Of a DNA stretch of 64,000 nucleotides, positions 8,849 through 17,867 are shown in pieces. The stretch is taken from assembly GCF_037861325.1 (NCBI RefSeq), contig NZ_JAFELW010000006.1; one strand, given 5' to 3'. This DNA is from Riemerella anatipestifer_F (GTDB taxonomy: Bacteria; Bacteroidota; Bacteroidia; Flavobacteriales; Weeksellaceae). Positions within the stretch are counted from its first letter, which is position 1, and every line of letters starts with the position of its first letter. The notes below the pieces were generated by a model. That model worked only from the letters and a program-made list of their open reading frames with translations, was not told where the DNA came from and did not search any database. Both the position numbers and the translations under genes were made by a program.

Positions 8849-9874
8849 TTACTTTATCTGTTTTTCATTAAGCCAATCTTGATATGCTTTTGCGTTTTTT
8901 GCATGCTCTACATCGCTGCTTGTAAATTTATGAAAACCCATTCTCTGTGGGTCTGCACACATATAGATGTAATCGTGGTTTTCGGCATTTAGCACTGCAT
9001 CTACCGAGTTTTTGTCTGTTACACAAATAGGTCCAGGAGGAATCCCGACATTAGCATAAGTATTGTATGGCGAAGGCGTTTTTAAATCCTTATAATACAC
9101 CCTTTTAATAACTTTATTAAAACCACTTGATTGGTTAATAGCATAAATCACCGTAGGGTCAGACTGTAGTTTCATACCCTTTCTATAACGGTTGAGGTAT
9201 AGCCCTGCAATGGTTTTCTGTTCATTTACCCTACCGCCAGATTCTTTATATACAATAGAAGCCAAAGCATAAATTTGATTTCTATCTAAACCCAACTTCT
9301 TTTCTTTCTCTAGGCGTTCAGCGTTCCAAAAATCGTTGTATTGTTTCTCAAAAACACCAAAGAACTCCTTCGGACTTACCGTCCAAAAAAACTGATAAGT
9401 ATCTATAAAGAAATATTTTTTCAAGTCTTCCGCCTCTGATAAACCTTTAGCTTTGGCAATTTGGTTAAACTCTTTTATAAAGGCTAAAGAATCTGCCTCC
9501 GTTTTTTTGGCTACACGCCCCATCATTTGGTAAACATTATCAAAAGCAATAATCCTAAAATTATCAGGCGACTGATTGCCTGCTTTTATCATATTTACCA
9601 AAGCGGTATTATCCATACCTTCAGTAATTTTATAGCGTCCTGTATGGAAAAAACGATTCATATTTTTGCTCAACGCTACCTGTTTAAAACTTTCTTTATC
9701 TTTAAGGTAAGGAGCAATAGAATCTAATATTTGTTCAAAATGAGCCTCTTTTGGGATATAAAAAACACCTTCTTTTGAAATATTATTCCCGTAGTATTTC
9801 TTATAAAAACTATATCCGAAATAACCACCCACCACAAGAACAATAGCTAATATAAATCCGATTATTTTTTTCAT
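8849..9874 (-). CDS. mltG: endolytic peptidoglycan transglycosylase MltG
   Basis: 341 residues with one N-terminal membrane helix (IIGFILAIVLVVGGYFGYSF). The YceG-like domain shows the catalytic Glu in ALASIVYKESGG and the conserved LQSDPTVIYA and SPYNTYANVGIPPGPI segments. MltG cuts nascent glycan strands in the inner membrane and sets chain length. It lies nine bases downstream of dapF on the same strand, so the two are one transcription unit joining lysine/DAP synthesis to cell-wall growth. Confidence 0.93.
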   Translation of the reverse strand: MKKIIGFILAIVLVVGGYFGYSFYKKYYGNNISKEGVFYIPKEAHFEQILDSIAPYLKDKESFKQVALSKNMNRFFHTGRYKITEGMDNTALVNMIKAGNQSPDNFRIIAFDNVYQMMGRVAKKTEADSLAFIKEFNQIAKAKGLSEAEDLKKYFFIDTYQFFWTVSPKEFFGVFEKQYNDFWNAERLEKEKKLGLDRNQIYALASIVYKESGGRVNEQKTIAGLYLNRYRKGMKLQSDPTVIYAINQSSGFNKVIKRVYYKDLKTPSPYNTYANVGIPPGPICVTDKNSVDAVLNAENHDYIYMCADPQRMGFHKFTSSDVEHAKNAKAYQDWLNEKQIK

Positions 9875-9883
9875 TTTCTAACC

Positions 9884-10645
9884 TCAAATAGTTCCTTTAA
9901 AAACCTGCACTGCAGGACCTTCTAGCCACACATTACAAAAACCTGCATCTTTCTTTTCAGCATAAATTTTGAGATTACCTCCTAGGGTTTTAATATTCAC
10001 AGAATTTTTATCCTTATCCTGAATAAAAGACAATGCAGATGCCGTTACTCCTGTACCACAACTATAAGTTTCATCTTCCACACCTCGTTCATAAGTACGC
10101 ACAAAAAGAGTCTCATCATTTATTTTTTCAACAAAGTTGACATTGATACCTTCCTTCTGATATTTTTCAGAATATCTCACTTGTTTACCTTCTTTATAAA
10201 CATCTAACTTCTCTACCTCCGAAACAAATCTCACATAATGAGGCGAACCTGTATTAAGCACAAAATCAGACGCATCTCTACTGATGTTAGAAACATCTAT
10301 CATTTTAAGTTTTACCACATTTCCGTTTACTTCTGCTTCGTGCAACCCATCTATTGCATTGAAGGTACATTTATTTTCAAAAACACCTAGAAAATGTGCA
10401 AAAGCCACCAAACAACGCCCACCGTTACCACACATCGTGCTTTCTGCTCCATCAGCATTATAATACACCATTCTAAAATCAGTATCAGGACAATTTTCTA
10501 GCAAAATGAGACCATCCGCTCCCACCCCAAAACGCCTATGGCAAAGATGTGCTATATTTTCTTTGCTTTTATCAAAATTCATTTGGCGGTTATCCACCAT
10601 AATAAAATCATTACCAGTCCCTTGATATTTATAAAAAGTAAGCAT
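9884..10645 (-). CDS. dapF: diaminopimelate epimerase
   Basis: 253 residues. The two catalytic cysteines are in place: Cys72 in STMCGNGGRC and Cys196 in YSCGTGV. The start motif FYKYQGTGNDF is typical. The enzyme converts LL- to meso-diaminopimelate for peptidoglycan and lysine. A -7 box TACATTTGC on the minus strand ends about 19 bases before the ATG, giving a very short leader. It is the first gene of dapF-mltG. Confidence 0.95.
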   Translation of the reverse strand: MLTFYKYQGTGNDFIMVDNRQMNFDKSKENIAHLCHRRFGVGADGLILLENCPDTDFRMVYYNADGAESTMCGNGGRCLVAFAHFLGVFENKCTFNAIDGLHEAEVNGNVVKLKMIDVSNISRDASDFVLNTGSPHYVRFVSEVEKLDVYKEGKQVRYSEKYQKEGINVNFVEKINDETLFVRTYERGVEDETYSCGTGVTASALSFIQDKDKNSVNIKTLGGNLKIYAEKKDAGFCNVWLEGPAVQVFKGTI

Positions 10646-10663
10646 AAAGATATTTTAATATTG

Positions 10664-10671
10664 CAAATGTA
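10664..10671 (-). promoter_or_regulatory. -7 promoter element of dapF-mltG
   Basis: TACATTTGC on the minus strand, matching TAnnTTTG, close to the dapF start. Confidence 0.6.
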
Positions 10672-10710
10672 ACCTTTTTATTTTATACCAAATATCATAA
10701 AAACAAGATA

Positions 10711-10746
10711 AGGCTGACTTCTATTAAAACAATAGATGAACAGCCT
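10711..10746. repeat. interrupted palindrome between dapF and glnS
   Basis: AGGCTG (10711-10716) pairs with CAGCCT (10741-10746), and inside it TCTATT pairs with AATAGA. It has no T-run, so it is not an obvious terminator, and it sits between divergent promoters. Confidence 0.4.
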
Positions 10747-10866
10747 AACCTTTCTTCAGCATTTGTGTTTTGAAAAAACTATTTATGATGGAGTTCTATA
10801 TACACAATCTATGCCAAAACTGTACACAAATAAAAAAAACAAAGTTTTTAACTCACAAAAAATTTC

Positions 10867-10874
10867 TAAATTTG
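10867..10874 (+). promoter_or_regulatory. -7 promoter element of glnS
   Basis: TAAATTTGC matches the consensus and ends 23 bases before the glnS ATG. Confidence 0.6.
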
Positions 10875-10897
10875 CATCTTAAGTTATTACAACCCTT

Positions 10898-12568
10898 ATG
10901 GAAGAAAAGAAATCACTCAATTTTATTGAACAAATTATAGAAAACGATTTAGAAAACGGACTCCCTAAAGAGAAACTAAGATTTCGTTTTCCACCAGAAC
11001 CTAATGGTTATTTACATATTGGACATACTAAAGCCATCTGCATCAATTTTGGTTTAGGCGAAAAATACAACGCTCCCGTAAACCTAAGATTTGATGATAC
11101 TAATCCAGAGAAAGAAGAACAAGAGTTTGTAGATTCTATAAAGAAAGATGTAGAATGGTTAGGCTTTAAGTGGGACAAAGAGCTGTATGCGTCTGACTAT
11201 TTCCAACAGCTCTACGAATGGGCAGTAGAAATGATAAAACAAGGCAAGGCTTATGTAGATGAACAGCCTTCGGAAGAAATTACAGCTCAAAGAAAAACAC
11301 CTTTTGAAGACGGAATAGAATCTCCTTACAGAAATAGACCAATAGAAGAGTCGTTAGACTTGTTTGAAAGAATGAAAAACGGGGAGTTCCCAGAAGGTAG
11401 CATGAGTCTTCGTGCTAAAATAGATATGACTTCTCCAAATATGAATATGAGAGATCCTGTGATGTACCGTATCTTGAAAAGACCACACCACAGAACAGGC
11501 GAGCAGTGGAAAATCTACCCTATGTATGACTGGGCTCACGGTGAAAGTGATTATTTGGAGCAAATCTCTCACTCGCTATGTTCATTAGAGTTTGAAAATC
11601 ATCGCCCATTGTACGAATGGTATTTATCTAATGTCTATGAAGAAGGAAAAAATGCTCCTAAGCAAAGAGAATTCGCTAGAATGAATGTCTCTTATATGAT
11701 TACTTCTAAAAGGAAATTACAGCGTCTAGTAGCTGAAAAAGTAGTTACCGGTTGGGACGACCCTAGAATGCCTACCATCTCTGGTATGAGACGATTAGGT
11801 TATCCACCTATTGCCATTAAAAACTTTATTGAGCGAGTAGGCGTTACCAAAAGAGAAAATTTAATTGATGTACAGTTACTAGAGTTTTTTGTGAGAGAAG
11901 AACTCAACAAAAAAGCCAAAAGAGTAATGGCAGTGGTAGATCCTGTAAAACTTATTATAGAAAACTACCCTGAAAATGAGGAAGAATGGCTAGAAACGGA
12001 AAACAACCCTGAAGATGAAAATGCAGGGACTAGAACCGTTCCTTTCGCTAGAGAACTTTACATAGAAAGAGAGGACTTTAAAGAAGAGGCTAATAAGAAG
12101 TTCTTTAGGTTAAAATTGGGTGGCGAGGTGCGTTTAAAATCGGCTTATATAATTAAGGCAGAGCGTGTAGAAAAAGATGAAAATGGAGAAATTACTACGA
12201 TATATGCTACTTACGACTCTAAATCAAAATCTGGAAGTGGCACAGAAGAAAGCCTTAGAAAGGTAAAAGGAACTCTGCATTGGGTTTCTGCAAAACACGC
12301 ATTACCTATTGAAGTAAGAATTTACGACCGTCTATTTACCACAGCACAACCAGATGCAGAAAAAGAAACCGATTTCTTAGAATACCTCAACCCTGATTCT
12401 CTAAAAGTAGTACAAGGCTATGGTGAACCATCATTAAAAGATGTGGATACAGAAGCACCACTTCAGTTCCAAAGGATAGGATATTTTACGAAAGACCAAG
12501 ACTCTACAGAGGAGAAACTAGTTTTCAATAGAACGGTTACTCTTAAAGACTCATACAAGCCTGAGTAA
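10898..12568 (+). CDS. glnS: glutaminyl-tRNA synthetase
   Basis: 556 residues, the size of bacterial GlnRS. The class I HIGH motif (GYLHIGHTKAI) and a KMSKS counterpart (MITSKRKL) are visible. The anticodon-binding beta-barrels follow (about 340-556). Features that separate GlnRS from GluRS are present, such as RFPPEPNGYLHIGH and RFDDTNPEKE. The enzyme charges tRNA-Gln with glutamine in the cytoplasm. It is monocistronic, with a strong hairpin terminator directly after the stop. Confidence 0.96.
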   Translation: MEEKKSLNFIEQIIENDLENGLPKEKLRFRFPPEPNGYLHIGHTKAICINFGLGEKYNAPVNLRFDDTNPEKEEQEFVDSIKKDVEWLGFKWDKELYASDYFQQLYEWAVEMIKQGKAYVDEQPSEEITAQRKTPFEDGIESPYRNRPIEESLDLFERMKNGEFPEGSMSLRAKIDMTSPNMNMRDPVMYRILKRPHHRTGEQWKIYPMYDWAHGESDYLEQISHSLCSLEFENHRPLYEWYLSNVYEEGKNAPKQREFARMNVSYMITSKRKLQRLVAEKVVTGWDDPRMPTISGMRRLGYPPIAIKNFIERVGVTKRENLIDVQLLEFFVREELNKKAKRVMAVVDPVKLIIENYPENEEEWLETENNPEDENAGTRTVPFARELYIEREDFKEEANKKFFRLKLGGEVRLKSAYIIKAERVEKDENGEITTIYATYDSKSKSGSGTEESLRKVKGTLHWVSAKHALPIEVRIYDRLFTTAQPDAEKETDFLEYLNPDSLKVVQGYGEPSLKDVDTEAPLQFQRIGYFTKDQDSTEEKLVFNRTVTLKDSYKPE

Positions 12569-12589
12569 AATAAATATTTTTAAATCATA

Positions 12590-12627
12590 AAAAAGGTCAA
12601 ATGCAATTTCAAGTATTTGACCTTTTT
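12590..12627. terminator. bidirectional terminator glnS / UbiA gene
   Basis: AAAAAGGTCAAAT pairs with ATTTGACCTTTTT, with T-runs on both strands, between two convergent genes. Confidence 0.88.
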
Positions 12628-12637
12628 ATTTTATAAC

Positions 12638-13576
12638 TTACGCTATCCTCTCAAAAATACCATTGAGCAACATAAAAACCACACCTATGAAAACCCACAC
12701 TCTAAGAGCGTTGATAAGCCTAGACATTTTAGAATATCTAAAAAAGTACAGTGAAATTCCAACTAATAAATAAACCAAAATAGATACTGAAAAATAATAA
12801 GCAACTAGATTAAAATATTTTAATTCATTTACTATTAAATAAGAAGTCAATGAATTAGTTATCAATAGTAAATATAACAAATATATTGTTTTAGTTTTTC
12901 CCAATAATACAGGTATAGTAGTATATCCAAACAGTTTATCAGCGGCTCTAGTTACAATATCTTTGATAACATCTATTATCAAAAGTAATATAAACAAGAA
13001 AACAGACATTAGAAACAACAAACCTGAAAAATGCCGATAGTAAACCAATAATCCAAAAAAAGGATATAATGATAACGATACATAAGTTAGATTATTCACT
13101 ACTGCTATTCGGCTCAGTTTATGGCTATAAAACCATATCAGAAACTGATAAATAAGAAAAAATATTAAAATTCGATAAGAAAGAACCAAGGCTATCCCCA
13201 ACGACAATACATTAAGTAATAAATAAGAGTAAAGAATATATTTCTCTTTAACAAAAGACTGAAAATAACTTCTAAAAGGTTTAGTAATTTGGTCTTTCTC
13301 CTTATCGTAAAACTGATTGATAAGCCCTCCTGCCGCTATGGAGAGCAAGGAACAAGCTATAATTCCGTGGACTTTATAATCAAAGACAAAGGCTCTAAGA
13401 CTTTCTTCTTGATTAAACAAAAAAAAGGTGGATACATAAAGTGTAAACACATAAAAAGCCAAAACAAACACCCTAGCCCCAAGCATTAGGCTAACCATCT
13501 GAGAGGCTCTGTAAAACCATCTACGGCGTTCTAGTTTAGACCTTAATTTTTGAAAATCAGAGTTGGATAGCTGCAT
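12638..13576 (-). CDS. UbiA-family prenyltransferase
   Basis: 312 residues, very hydrophobic, with about eight or nine membrane helices. The first Asp-rich motif NQFYDKEKD (NxxxDxxxD) binds the prenyl diphosphate through magnesium; a second acidic motif, IDVIKDIVTRAADK, follows near residue 200. Family members attach prenyl chains to quinones, haem or glycerol phosphate. It follows a mevalonate pathway kinase by 17 bases, so its substrate is an isoprenoid, but the acceptor cannot be told. Relatives in flavobacteria are often named geranylgeranylglycerol-phosphate transferase. Confidence 0.82.
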   Translation of the reverse strand: MQLSNSDFQKLRSKLERRRWFYRASQMVSLMLGARVFVLAFYVFTLYVSTFFLFNQEESLRAFVFDYKVHGIIACSLLSIAAGGLINQFYDKEKDQITKPFRSYFQSFVKEKYILYSYLLLNVLSLGIALVLSYRILIFFLIYQFLIWFYSHKLSRIAVVNNLTYVSLSLYPFFGLLVYYRHFSGLLFLMSVFLFILLLIIDVIKDIVTRAADKLFGYTTIPVLLGKTKTIYLLYLLLITNSLTSYLIVNELKYFNLVAYYFSVSILVYLLVGISLYFFRYSKMSRLINALRVWVFIGVVFMLLNGIFERIA

Positions 13577-13593
13577 TTAATTATCATTACTCA

Positions 13594-14520
13594 TCAAAAA
13601 CGATAAATTACTTCTTTTTTGAAACCTTCCAACATTTTTTCTGCCTTATCATAATCTTGAGTAAAACCTAATATATAGCCTCCACCGCCACTACCACAAA
13701 GTTTGAGGTAATAAGTATTGGTGTCTAAACCTTTTTTCCATGCATTAAATATACCTTCTGGAATCATTGGTCTAAAATTCTCGTAAGCCCATAAAGACAG
13801 CTTCTTTAAATTCTTAAAAAACGGATTCATATCCTTTTTTAGAAAGGCTTCTATACAAGCATTATTGTAACGAATAAACTCCTCTTTTAAAGTCTTTCTA
13901 AACCCTTCTTGCTTTAACTTTTCAAAGAAAATCTGAACCATTGGTCCCGTTTCACCCACCACACCAGAGTCTATAAGAAAAATTGCTCCTTTACCTTGCT
14001 GTTCTTTAGGAATAGAAACTCTGTCTACATTTTCTTTATTTTCTATAAGAATAGGTAAATTCATGTAACAGATTAGCGGATCTATACCCGAACTTTTACC
14101 ATGAAAATAGCTTTCTAACTCTCCAAAGACCTTTTTTAACTGCTTTAAGTCTTCTTTACTAATGTGTTCTGGATTATATTTTTTAAGAGAATAACGCTCA
14201 AAAATAGCCGCCACCAACGCACCCGAACTCCCCACTCCATATCCTTGTGGAATATTAGAATCAAAGAATAAACCTTTATTTATATCCTTTTTAAGCTCAG
14301 ATACATTTAGTTCAAAGTCTTTTGGCAAAGCTAAACTCTGAAGATAATCAGTATATTTTAATAACGATTGGTTAGATTGGCGTTCAAAATCAGAGGACAA
14401 ATCAGAAAACTTTAAAGTCCCCTTATAAAAACTGTAAGGTAGTGTAAGCCCCTGAGAATTTTCTATAATGCCATATTCTCCAAAAAGTAAGATTTTAGCA
14501 TAAAAAAGTGGGTTAGCCAT
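13594..14520 (-). CDS. GHMP kinase, probable mevalonate kinase
   Basis: 308 residues. The GHMP motifs are present: an N-terminal substrate-binding segment (LFGEYGIIENSQGLTLPY), the ATP-binding glycine/serine loop PQGYGVGSSGALVAA, and the C-terminal motif LCGSGGGGYILGF. The protein most likely phosphorylates mevalonate in the mevalonate route to isoprenoids; phosphomevalonate kinase is an alternative. A -7 box TATCTTTGC sits about 22 bases before the ATG. A UbiA prenyltransferase follows in the same transcription unit. Confidence 0.78.
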   Translation of the reverse strand: MANPLFYAKILLFGEYGIIENSQGLTLPYSFYKGTLKFSDLSSDFERQSNQSLLKYTDYLQSLALPKDFELNVSELKKDINKGLFFDSNIPQGYGVGSSGALVAAIFERYSLKKYNPEHISKEDLKQLKKVFGELESYFHGKSSGIDPLICYMNLPILIENKENVDRVSIPKEQQGKGAIFLIDSGVVGETGPMVQIFFEKLKQEGFRKTLKEEFIRYNNACIEAFLKKDMNPFFKNLKKLSLWAYENFRPMIPEGIFNAWKKGLDTNTYYLKLCGSGGGGYILGFTQDYDKAEKMLEGFKKEVIYRF

Positions 14521-14541
14521 TCGTTATCATATTTTGTGATG

Positions 14542-14549
14542 CAAAGATA
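14542..14549 (-). promoter_or_regulatory. -7 promoter element of the mevalonate kinase/UbiA unit
   Basis: TATCTTTGC on the minus strand, about 22 bases before the ATG at 14520. Confidence 0.6.
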
Positions 14550-14603
14550 TAAATTTATTAAAAGTTTTTAAATAAATCTTAAAATATTCTTAGTGCTTGT
14601 TAT

Positions 14604-15215
14604 TTAGTCTATCCCTAAAATAAAATAAGCCACTGCTTGTACCCTTGCCAAAAACTCCCTAGTATGATTTCTATAAAAACTTTCGGGTTTAGTAACATCT
14701 TGAGCACCGAAAGCCAACGCATTCATATTCAAGTTTCTTGCGATGAATAAAGCCCTCAAATTATGAAACCCTTGAGATATAATAATAACCTCATTTTTCT
14801 TATAATTATTCTTACATCTTACAATACTTTCCTTTGTACTAAAGCCTTTAGGGTCTTGTATGATGACACTTTCTGGGATACCTTCGGTTCTAATAAGATA
14901 GTTAGCCATCGCTTGAGGCTCGTCGTAATACGGACTTTTTTCGCCACTTACTATAATTTTCTTTATTTTCCCATAATGATAAAGTGCTGAAACAGCCTCC
15001 ATTCGCTTTGTAAAGTAAGGATTGGCAATTCCCGACCTCATCTTAGGTGAAGTCCCTAAAACCAAAGCCACTTCTCTAGCTGGGATTTTACTAACCTTAG
15101 TATAAGTTCTACCGTTGGTAAGGGCATACACCCACAGATTAGCTAGCATCATAGCCAATACCATCAGCTCTGCCAATCCTAAAATAGTTTTAATTATGCC
15201 CTTTAGTAGCCTCAC
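14604..15215 (-). CDS. SanA/YdcF-family (DUF218) envelope protein
   Basis: 203 residues with one N-terminal membrane helix (LGLAELMVLAMMLANLWVYAL) and a DUF218 domain: VALVLGTSPKMRSG, IIVSGEKSPYYDEPQAMANYL and IISQGFHNLRALFIARNL. E. coli SanA affects vancomycin sensitivity at high temperature and envelope permeability; the reaction is not known. The start is a GTG that shares its G with the TAG stop of the upstream reductase gene, a one-base overlap that implies coupled translation. Confidence 0.82.
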   Translation of the reverse strand: MRLLKGIIKTILGLAELMVLAMMLANLWVYALTNGRTYTKVSKIPAREVALVLGTSPKMRSGIANPYFTKRMEAVSALYHYGKIKKIIVSGEKSPYYDEPQAMANYLIRTEGIPESVIIQDPKGFSTKESIVRCKNNYKKNEVIIISQGFHNLRALFIARNLNMNALAFGAQDVTKPESFYRNHTREFLARVQAVAYFILGID

Positions 15216-16315
15216 TAATCAAAATTAAGTTTTATTTTATCCGACAGAACAACCGAAGTACAAGTTAATATCTTCCCTTGCGAAAGTTCTTTATCGGTAA
15301 GATATTCATTTTCGGTCATTTCTACTTCGCCTTCTTCTAGCATACATCTACACGCCCCACATCTACCCGACTTGCAAGAATATGGCAAACGATAACCTTT
15401 ATCTAAAATCTGTTGCAATAGCTTCCCATTATTATTTTCTAGCACCACTCCAGAGAAAGAATTTCCATCTATTTTCCATTCCACCTTAATATTTTCTACT
15501 TTAGGGAAAGTTTCTTCTTCAGGGAAGATAGTTCCTTCGTAAGTATCAAAAAATTCAAAATGAATATTCTTCTTACGAATACCATTTTCATAACTTCCTA
15601 TTGCCACTTCCTTTATCATTTCCGCAGGACCACAAATCAAAATTTCGTCCACAGCGTCCCAAATAGTAGATTCTTCATCATCTTCGTCCAAATGTAATAT
15701 TTGATTGATGATAAGGTTCATTTTATGTCTATCTATCCTACCCGAAAATAAAGCGTTGGCATCTTCTTGAGTATAGAAATAATAAACTTGCAATCTATCT
15801 CCGTAGAGTTGCTCTAAAGCCTCCAATTCCTCCTTAAGAATAACCTCCGACTTGGTTTTATTAGAATAGAAAAGGTAAAAACGAGTGCCTTTTTCTGTAT
15901 GTAAAATATGCTTTAAATGCGAAATAATAGGCGTAATTCCTACACCTCCTGCATAGCCTAATATAGTACGCTTTTCACTAGGCTTATCTGCCAAAGTAAA
16001 GCGTCCTTTGGGAGCAGAAACCTCAATAATATCCCCAACTGAGTAATGGTTAAATATCTTCTGCGTAAAAGATTGAGGACTATGGATTTTAAGCACTAAT
16101 TCCAACTTATTTTCATAAGGAGCGTTAATGATGCTATAATCATTTTCTTCGCCTTCGTGCCTTAGCTTTACATACTGCCCAGATTTAAAGCGGAAATGCT
16201 CTTTGTCCCCATATTCTAACGCCAAAAGAAAGGCATTTTTGGTAATTTCTTCTTTTTTAATTACCTTTAGCCCTTTAAAATCGGGGGTTTTAGTCTTCGA
16301 ATTTAATTCATTCAT
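15215..16315 (-). CDS. ferredoxin-type oxidoreductase (FAD/NAD domain plus 2Fe-2S domain)
   Basis: 366 residues from the ATG at 16315; a TTG at 16327 gives four more residues, but it is part of a promoter box. The N-terminal FNR-like part binds FAD (GQYVKLRHEGEENDYSII) and NAD(P)H (TILGYAGGVGITPI). The C-terminal plant-type ferredoxin domain carries CKSGRCGACRC and a fourth Cys in LTCTSVV, all four 2Fe-2S ligands. The layout is that of PaaE/phenylacetate-CoA oxygenase reductase, but no oxygenase genes are nearby, so the electron acceptor is unknown. The gene is divergent from the TlpA-like gene with only 27 bases between ATGs. Confidence 0.85.
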   Translation of the reverse strand: MNELNSKTKTPDFKGLKVIKKEEITKNAFLLALEYGDKEHFRFKSGQYVKLRHEGEENDYSIINAPYENKLELVLKIHSPQSFTQKIFNHYSVGDIIEVSAPKGRFTLADKPSEKRTILGYAGGVGITPIISHLKHILHTEKGTRFYLFYSNKTKSEVILKEELEALEQLYGDRLQVYYFYTQEDANALFSGRIDRHKMNLIINQILHLDEDDEESTIWDAVDEILICGPAEMIKEVAIGSYENGIRKKNIHFEFFDTYEGTIFPEEETFPKVENIKVEWKIDGNSFSGVVLENNNGKLLQQILDKGYRLPYSCKSGRCGACRCMLEEGEVEMTENEYLTDKELSQGKILTCTSVVLSDKIKLNFD

Positions 16316-16324
16316 AATAGTGGA

Positions 16325-16332
16325 CAAATTTA
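16325..16332 (-). promoter_or_regulatory. -7 promoter element of the reductase gene
   Basis: TAAATTTG on the minus strand, ending only nine bases before the ATG at 16315. Transcription would start almost at the start codon, giving a nearly leaderless mRNA. The last three bases of the box form the apparent TTG start. Confidence 0.55.
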
Positions 16333-16342
16333 TAAAAAAATT

Positions 16343-16882
16343 ATGAGAAAAATCTTAGTAACACTCGCACTTACGGCTCTAGTAATAAGCTGCAACGACA
16401 AAAAAACAGAAACTGTAACCACCTCTTCTTCTAGCGATAGCACCAAGGTAGAACAAACTCTTAAAGAAGTTTCTAAAGACGAACTTAGCCAACTAATAAA
16501 GGCTAAAGAAAATGACACTATCTATGTAACTAATTTCTTTGCAACTTGGTGCGGACCGTGTATGATGGAAATTCCTCATTTCAAAGAAAAAATGAAGGAG
16601 CTAGATGGCAAGCCCGTTAAATTTACTTTTGTGAGTATAGACGATAAAAAAGATTGGAACACAGAAGTTAAAAAATTCGGAGAAGAACAACAACTTTCTA
16701 AACATATCCTTTTGTTTGACGGACAACAATTTGATGACGCCTTTTTCAGTCAAAATTTTAAAATTTGGCGTGGAGAAGGCATTCCGTTTACTCTAGTTAG
16801 AAAAGGTAACAAAACCGAAGAAATAGAAGGCAGTATGTCTAAAGAAGACCTAGACCAGCTCCTTGCTACATTCTTAAAATAA
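16343..16882 (+). CDS. TlpA-like thioredoxin-fold lipoprotein
   Basis: 179 residues. A short signal ends in LVISC with the lipidated Cys at residue 17. After a Ser/Thr-rich linker comes a thioredoxin fold of the TlpA/ResA type with the active site WCGPC (Cys70, Cys73) and the cis-Pro region EGIPFTLVRKG. It should act as a membrane-anchored periplasmic thiol-disulfide oxidoreductase, usually reducing. It lies four bases before the FecCD permease gene, where a metal-binding lipoprotein would be expected. Confidence 0.88.
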   Translation: MRKILVTLALTALVISCNDKKTETVTTSSSSDSTKVEQTLKEVSKDELSQLIKAKENDTIYVTNFFATWCGPCMMEIPHFKEKMKELDGKPVKFTFVSIDDKKDWNTEVKKFGEEQQLSKHILLFDGQQFDDAFFSQNFKIWRGEGIPFTLVRKGNKTEEIEGSMSKEDLDQLLATFLK

Positions 16883-16886
16883 ACTG

Positions 16887-17864
16887 ATGCTTAGAGGCAA
16901 ATTCGGTATTTTAATGGTTAGTATTCTATTGGCGATAATCGTTTTGGTTATCGTCAATTTGAATGTAGGCTATCTAGATTTAAGCCTAAAAGATTTCTTC
17001 CAAAACACACCTCAATCGGATATTGCTTCGTTGAGAATCAATAGGACTTTAGCCGTCCTCCTCGCTGGTATGGCGATACCTACCTCTGGCTTTCTGCTGC
17101 AAGAATATTTCCAAAATCCGTTGGCAGGACCATCGGTATTGGGCATTACTTCCATCGCTAGTTTGAGTGTGGCATTTTATATCTTTTTTTCGCATCAACT
17201 TCTCATTCCCGAATTTTTACAAAACGGATTTATCAGCCTCGTGGCCATTATAGGTTGTTTGGGACTGATGTTCTTCCTTATACTCCTATCCAATAGATTT
17301 AGGGACAACACCTTTCTTGTGATTTTTGGATTTTTAATCTCCGCTTTGGCAGGCGCCATCATTTCCATTTTGCAAGTGTACGCCGAAAATCAAAGCCTAA
17401 AAAACTACATTCTCTGGAGCTTTGGTGCAAATAACCAACTCAACCATAACCAAATGATAACCCTCGTTACCCTTATCGGTATTGGGCTAATCTTTAGCTT
17501 CCGAAGTATAAAACCGCTCATCGGTAGCACTCTAGGAACCGCTTATGCCAAAAGTTTCGGCATCAATACCAATGCTCTTAAAGTATCGGTGATTTTAGCC
17601 TCATCTCTACTTTCTGCTAGTGTAACGGCTTTCCTTGGACCTATCCTCTTTATAGGTATTGTGGTGCCTCATTTTTGTAGAATGATTTTCAGTCCTGCCC
17701 TACTTTGGCATCAGTGGGTGCTTAACCTCACGCTAGGCATTGCTATTATGGAGTTGTTTTCTATCCTGTCCGAAATCAGTAAATTGCCTTTAAATATCAT
17801 CACTTCCTTATTCGGAATCCCAGTGATTTTAGTAATGATGATGAAGCAACGCTCTAAGTATTAA
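16887..17864 (+). CDS. FecCD-family iron/siderophore or cobalamin ABC permease
   Basis: 325 residues with about nine or ten membrane helices. Typical FecCD signatures are seen: LRINRTLAVLLAGMAIPTSG near residue 45, QEYFQNPLAGPSVLGI, and GPILFIGIVVPHFCRM. The protein forms the inner-membrane channel for iron-siderophore, haem or cobalamin uptake. The matching ATPase follows after three bases. No periplasmic binding-protein gene is in the cluster, so it must be encoded elsewhere. The gene seems less AT-rich than its neighbours. Confidence 0.88.
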   Translation: MLRGKFGILMVSILLAIIVLVIVNLNVGYLDLSLKDFFQNTPQSDIASLRINRTLAVLLAGMAIPTSGFLLQEYFQNPLAGPSVLGITSIASLSVAFYIFFSHQLLIPEFLQNGFISLVAIIGCLGLMFFLILLSNRFRDNTFLVIFGFLISALAGAIISILQVYAENQSLKNYILWSFGANNQLNHNQMITLVTLIGIGLIFSFRSIKPLIGSTLGTAYAKSFGINTNALKVSVILASSLLSASVTAFLGPILFIGIVVPHFCRMIFSPALLWHQWVLNLTLGIAIMELFSILSEISKLPLNIITSLFGIPVILVMMMKQRSKY

Positions 17865-17867
17865 ACT

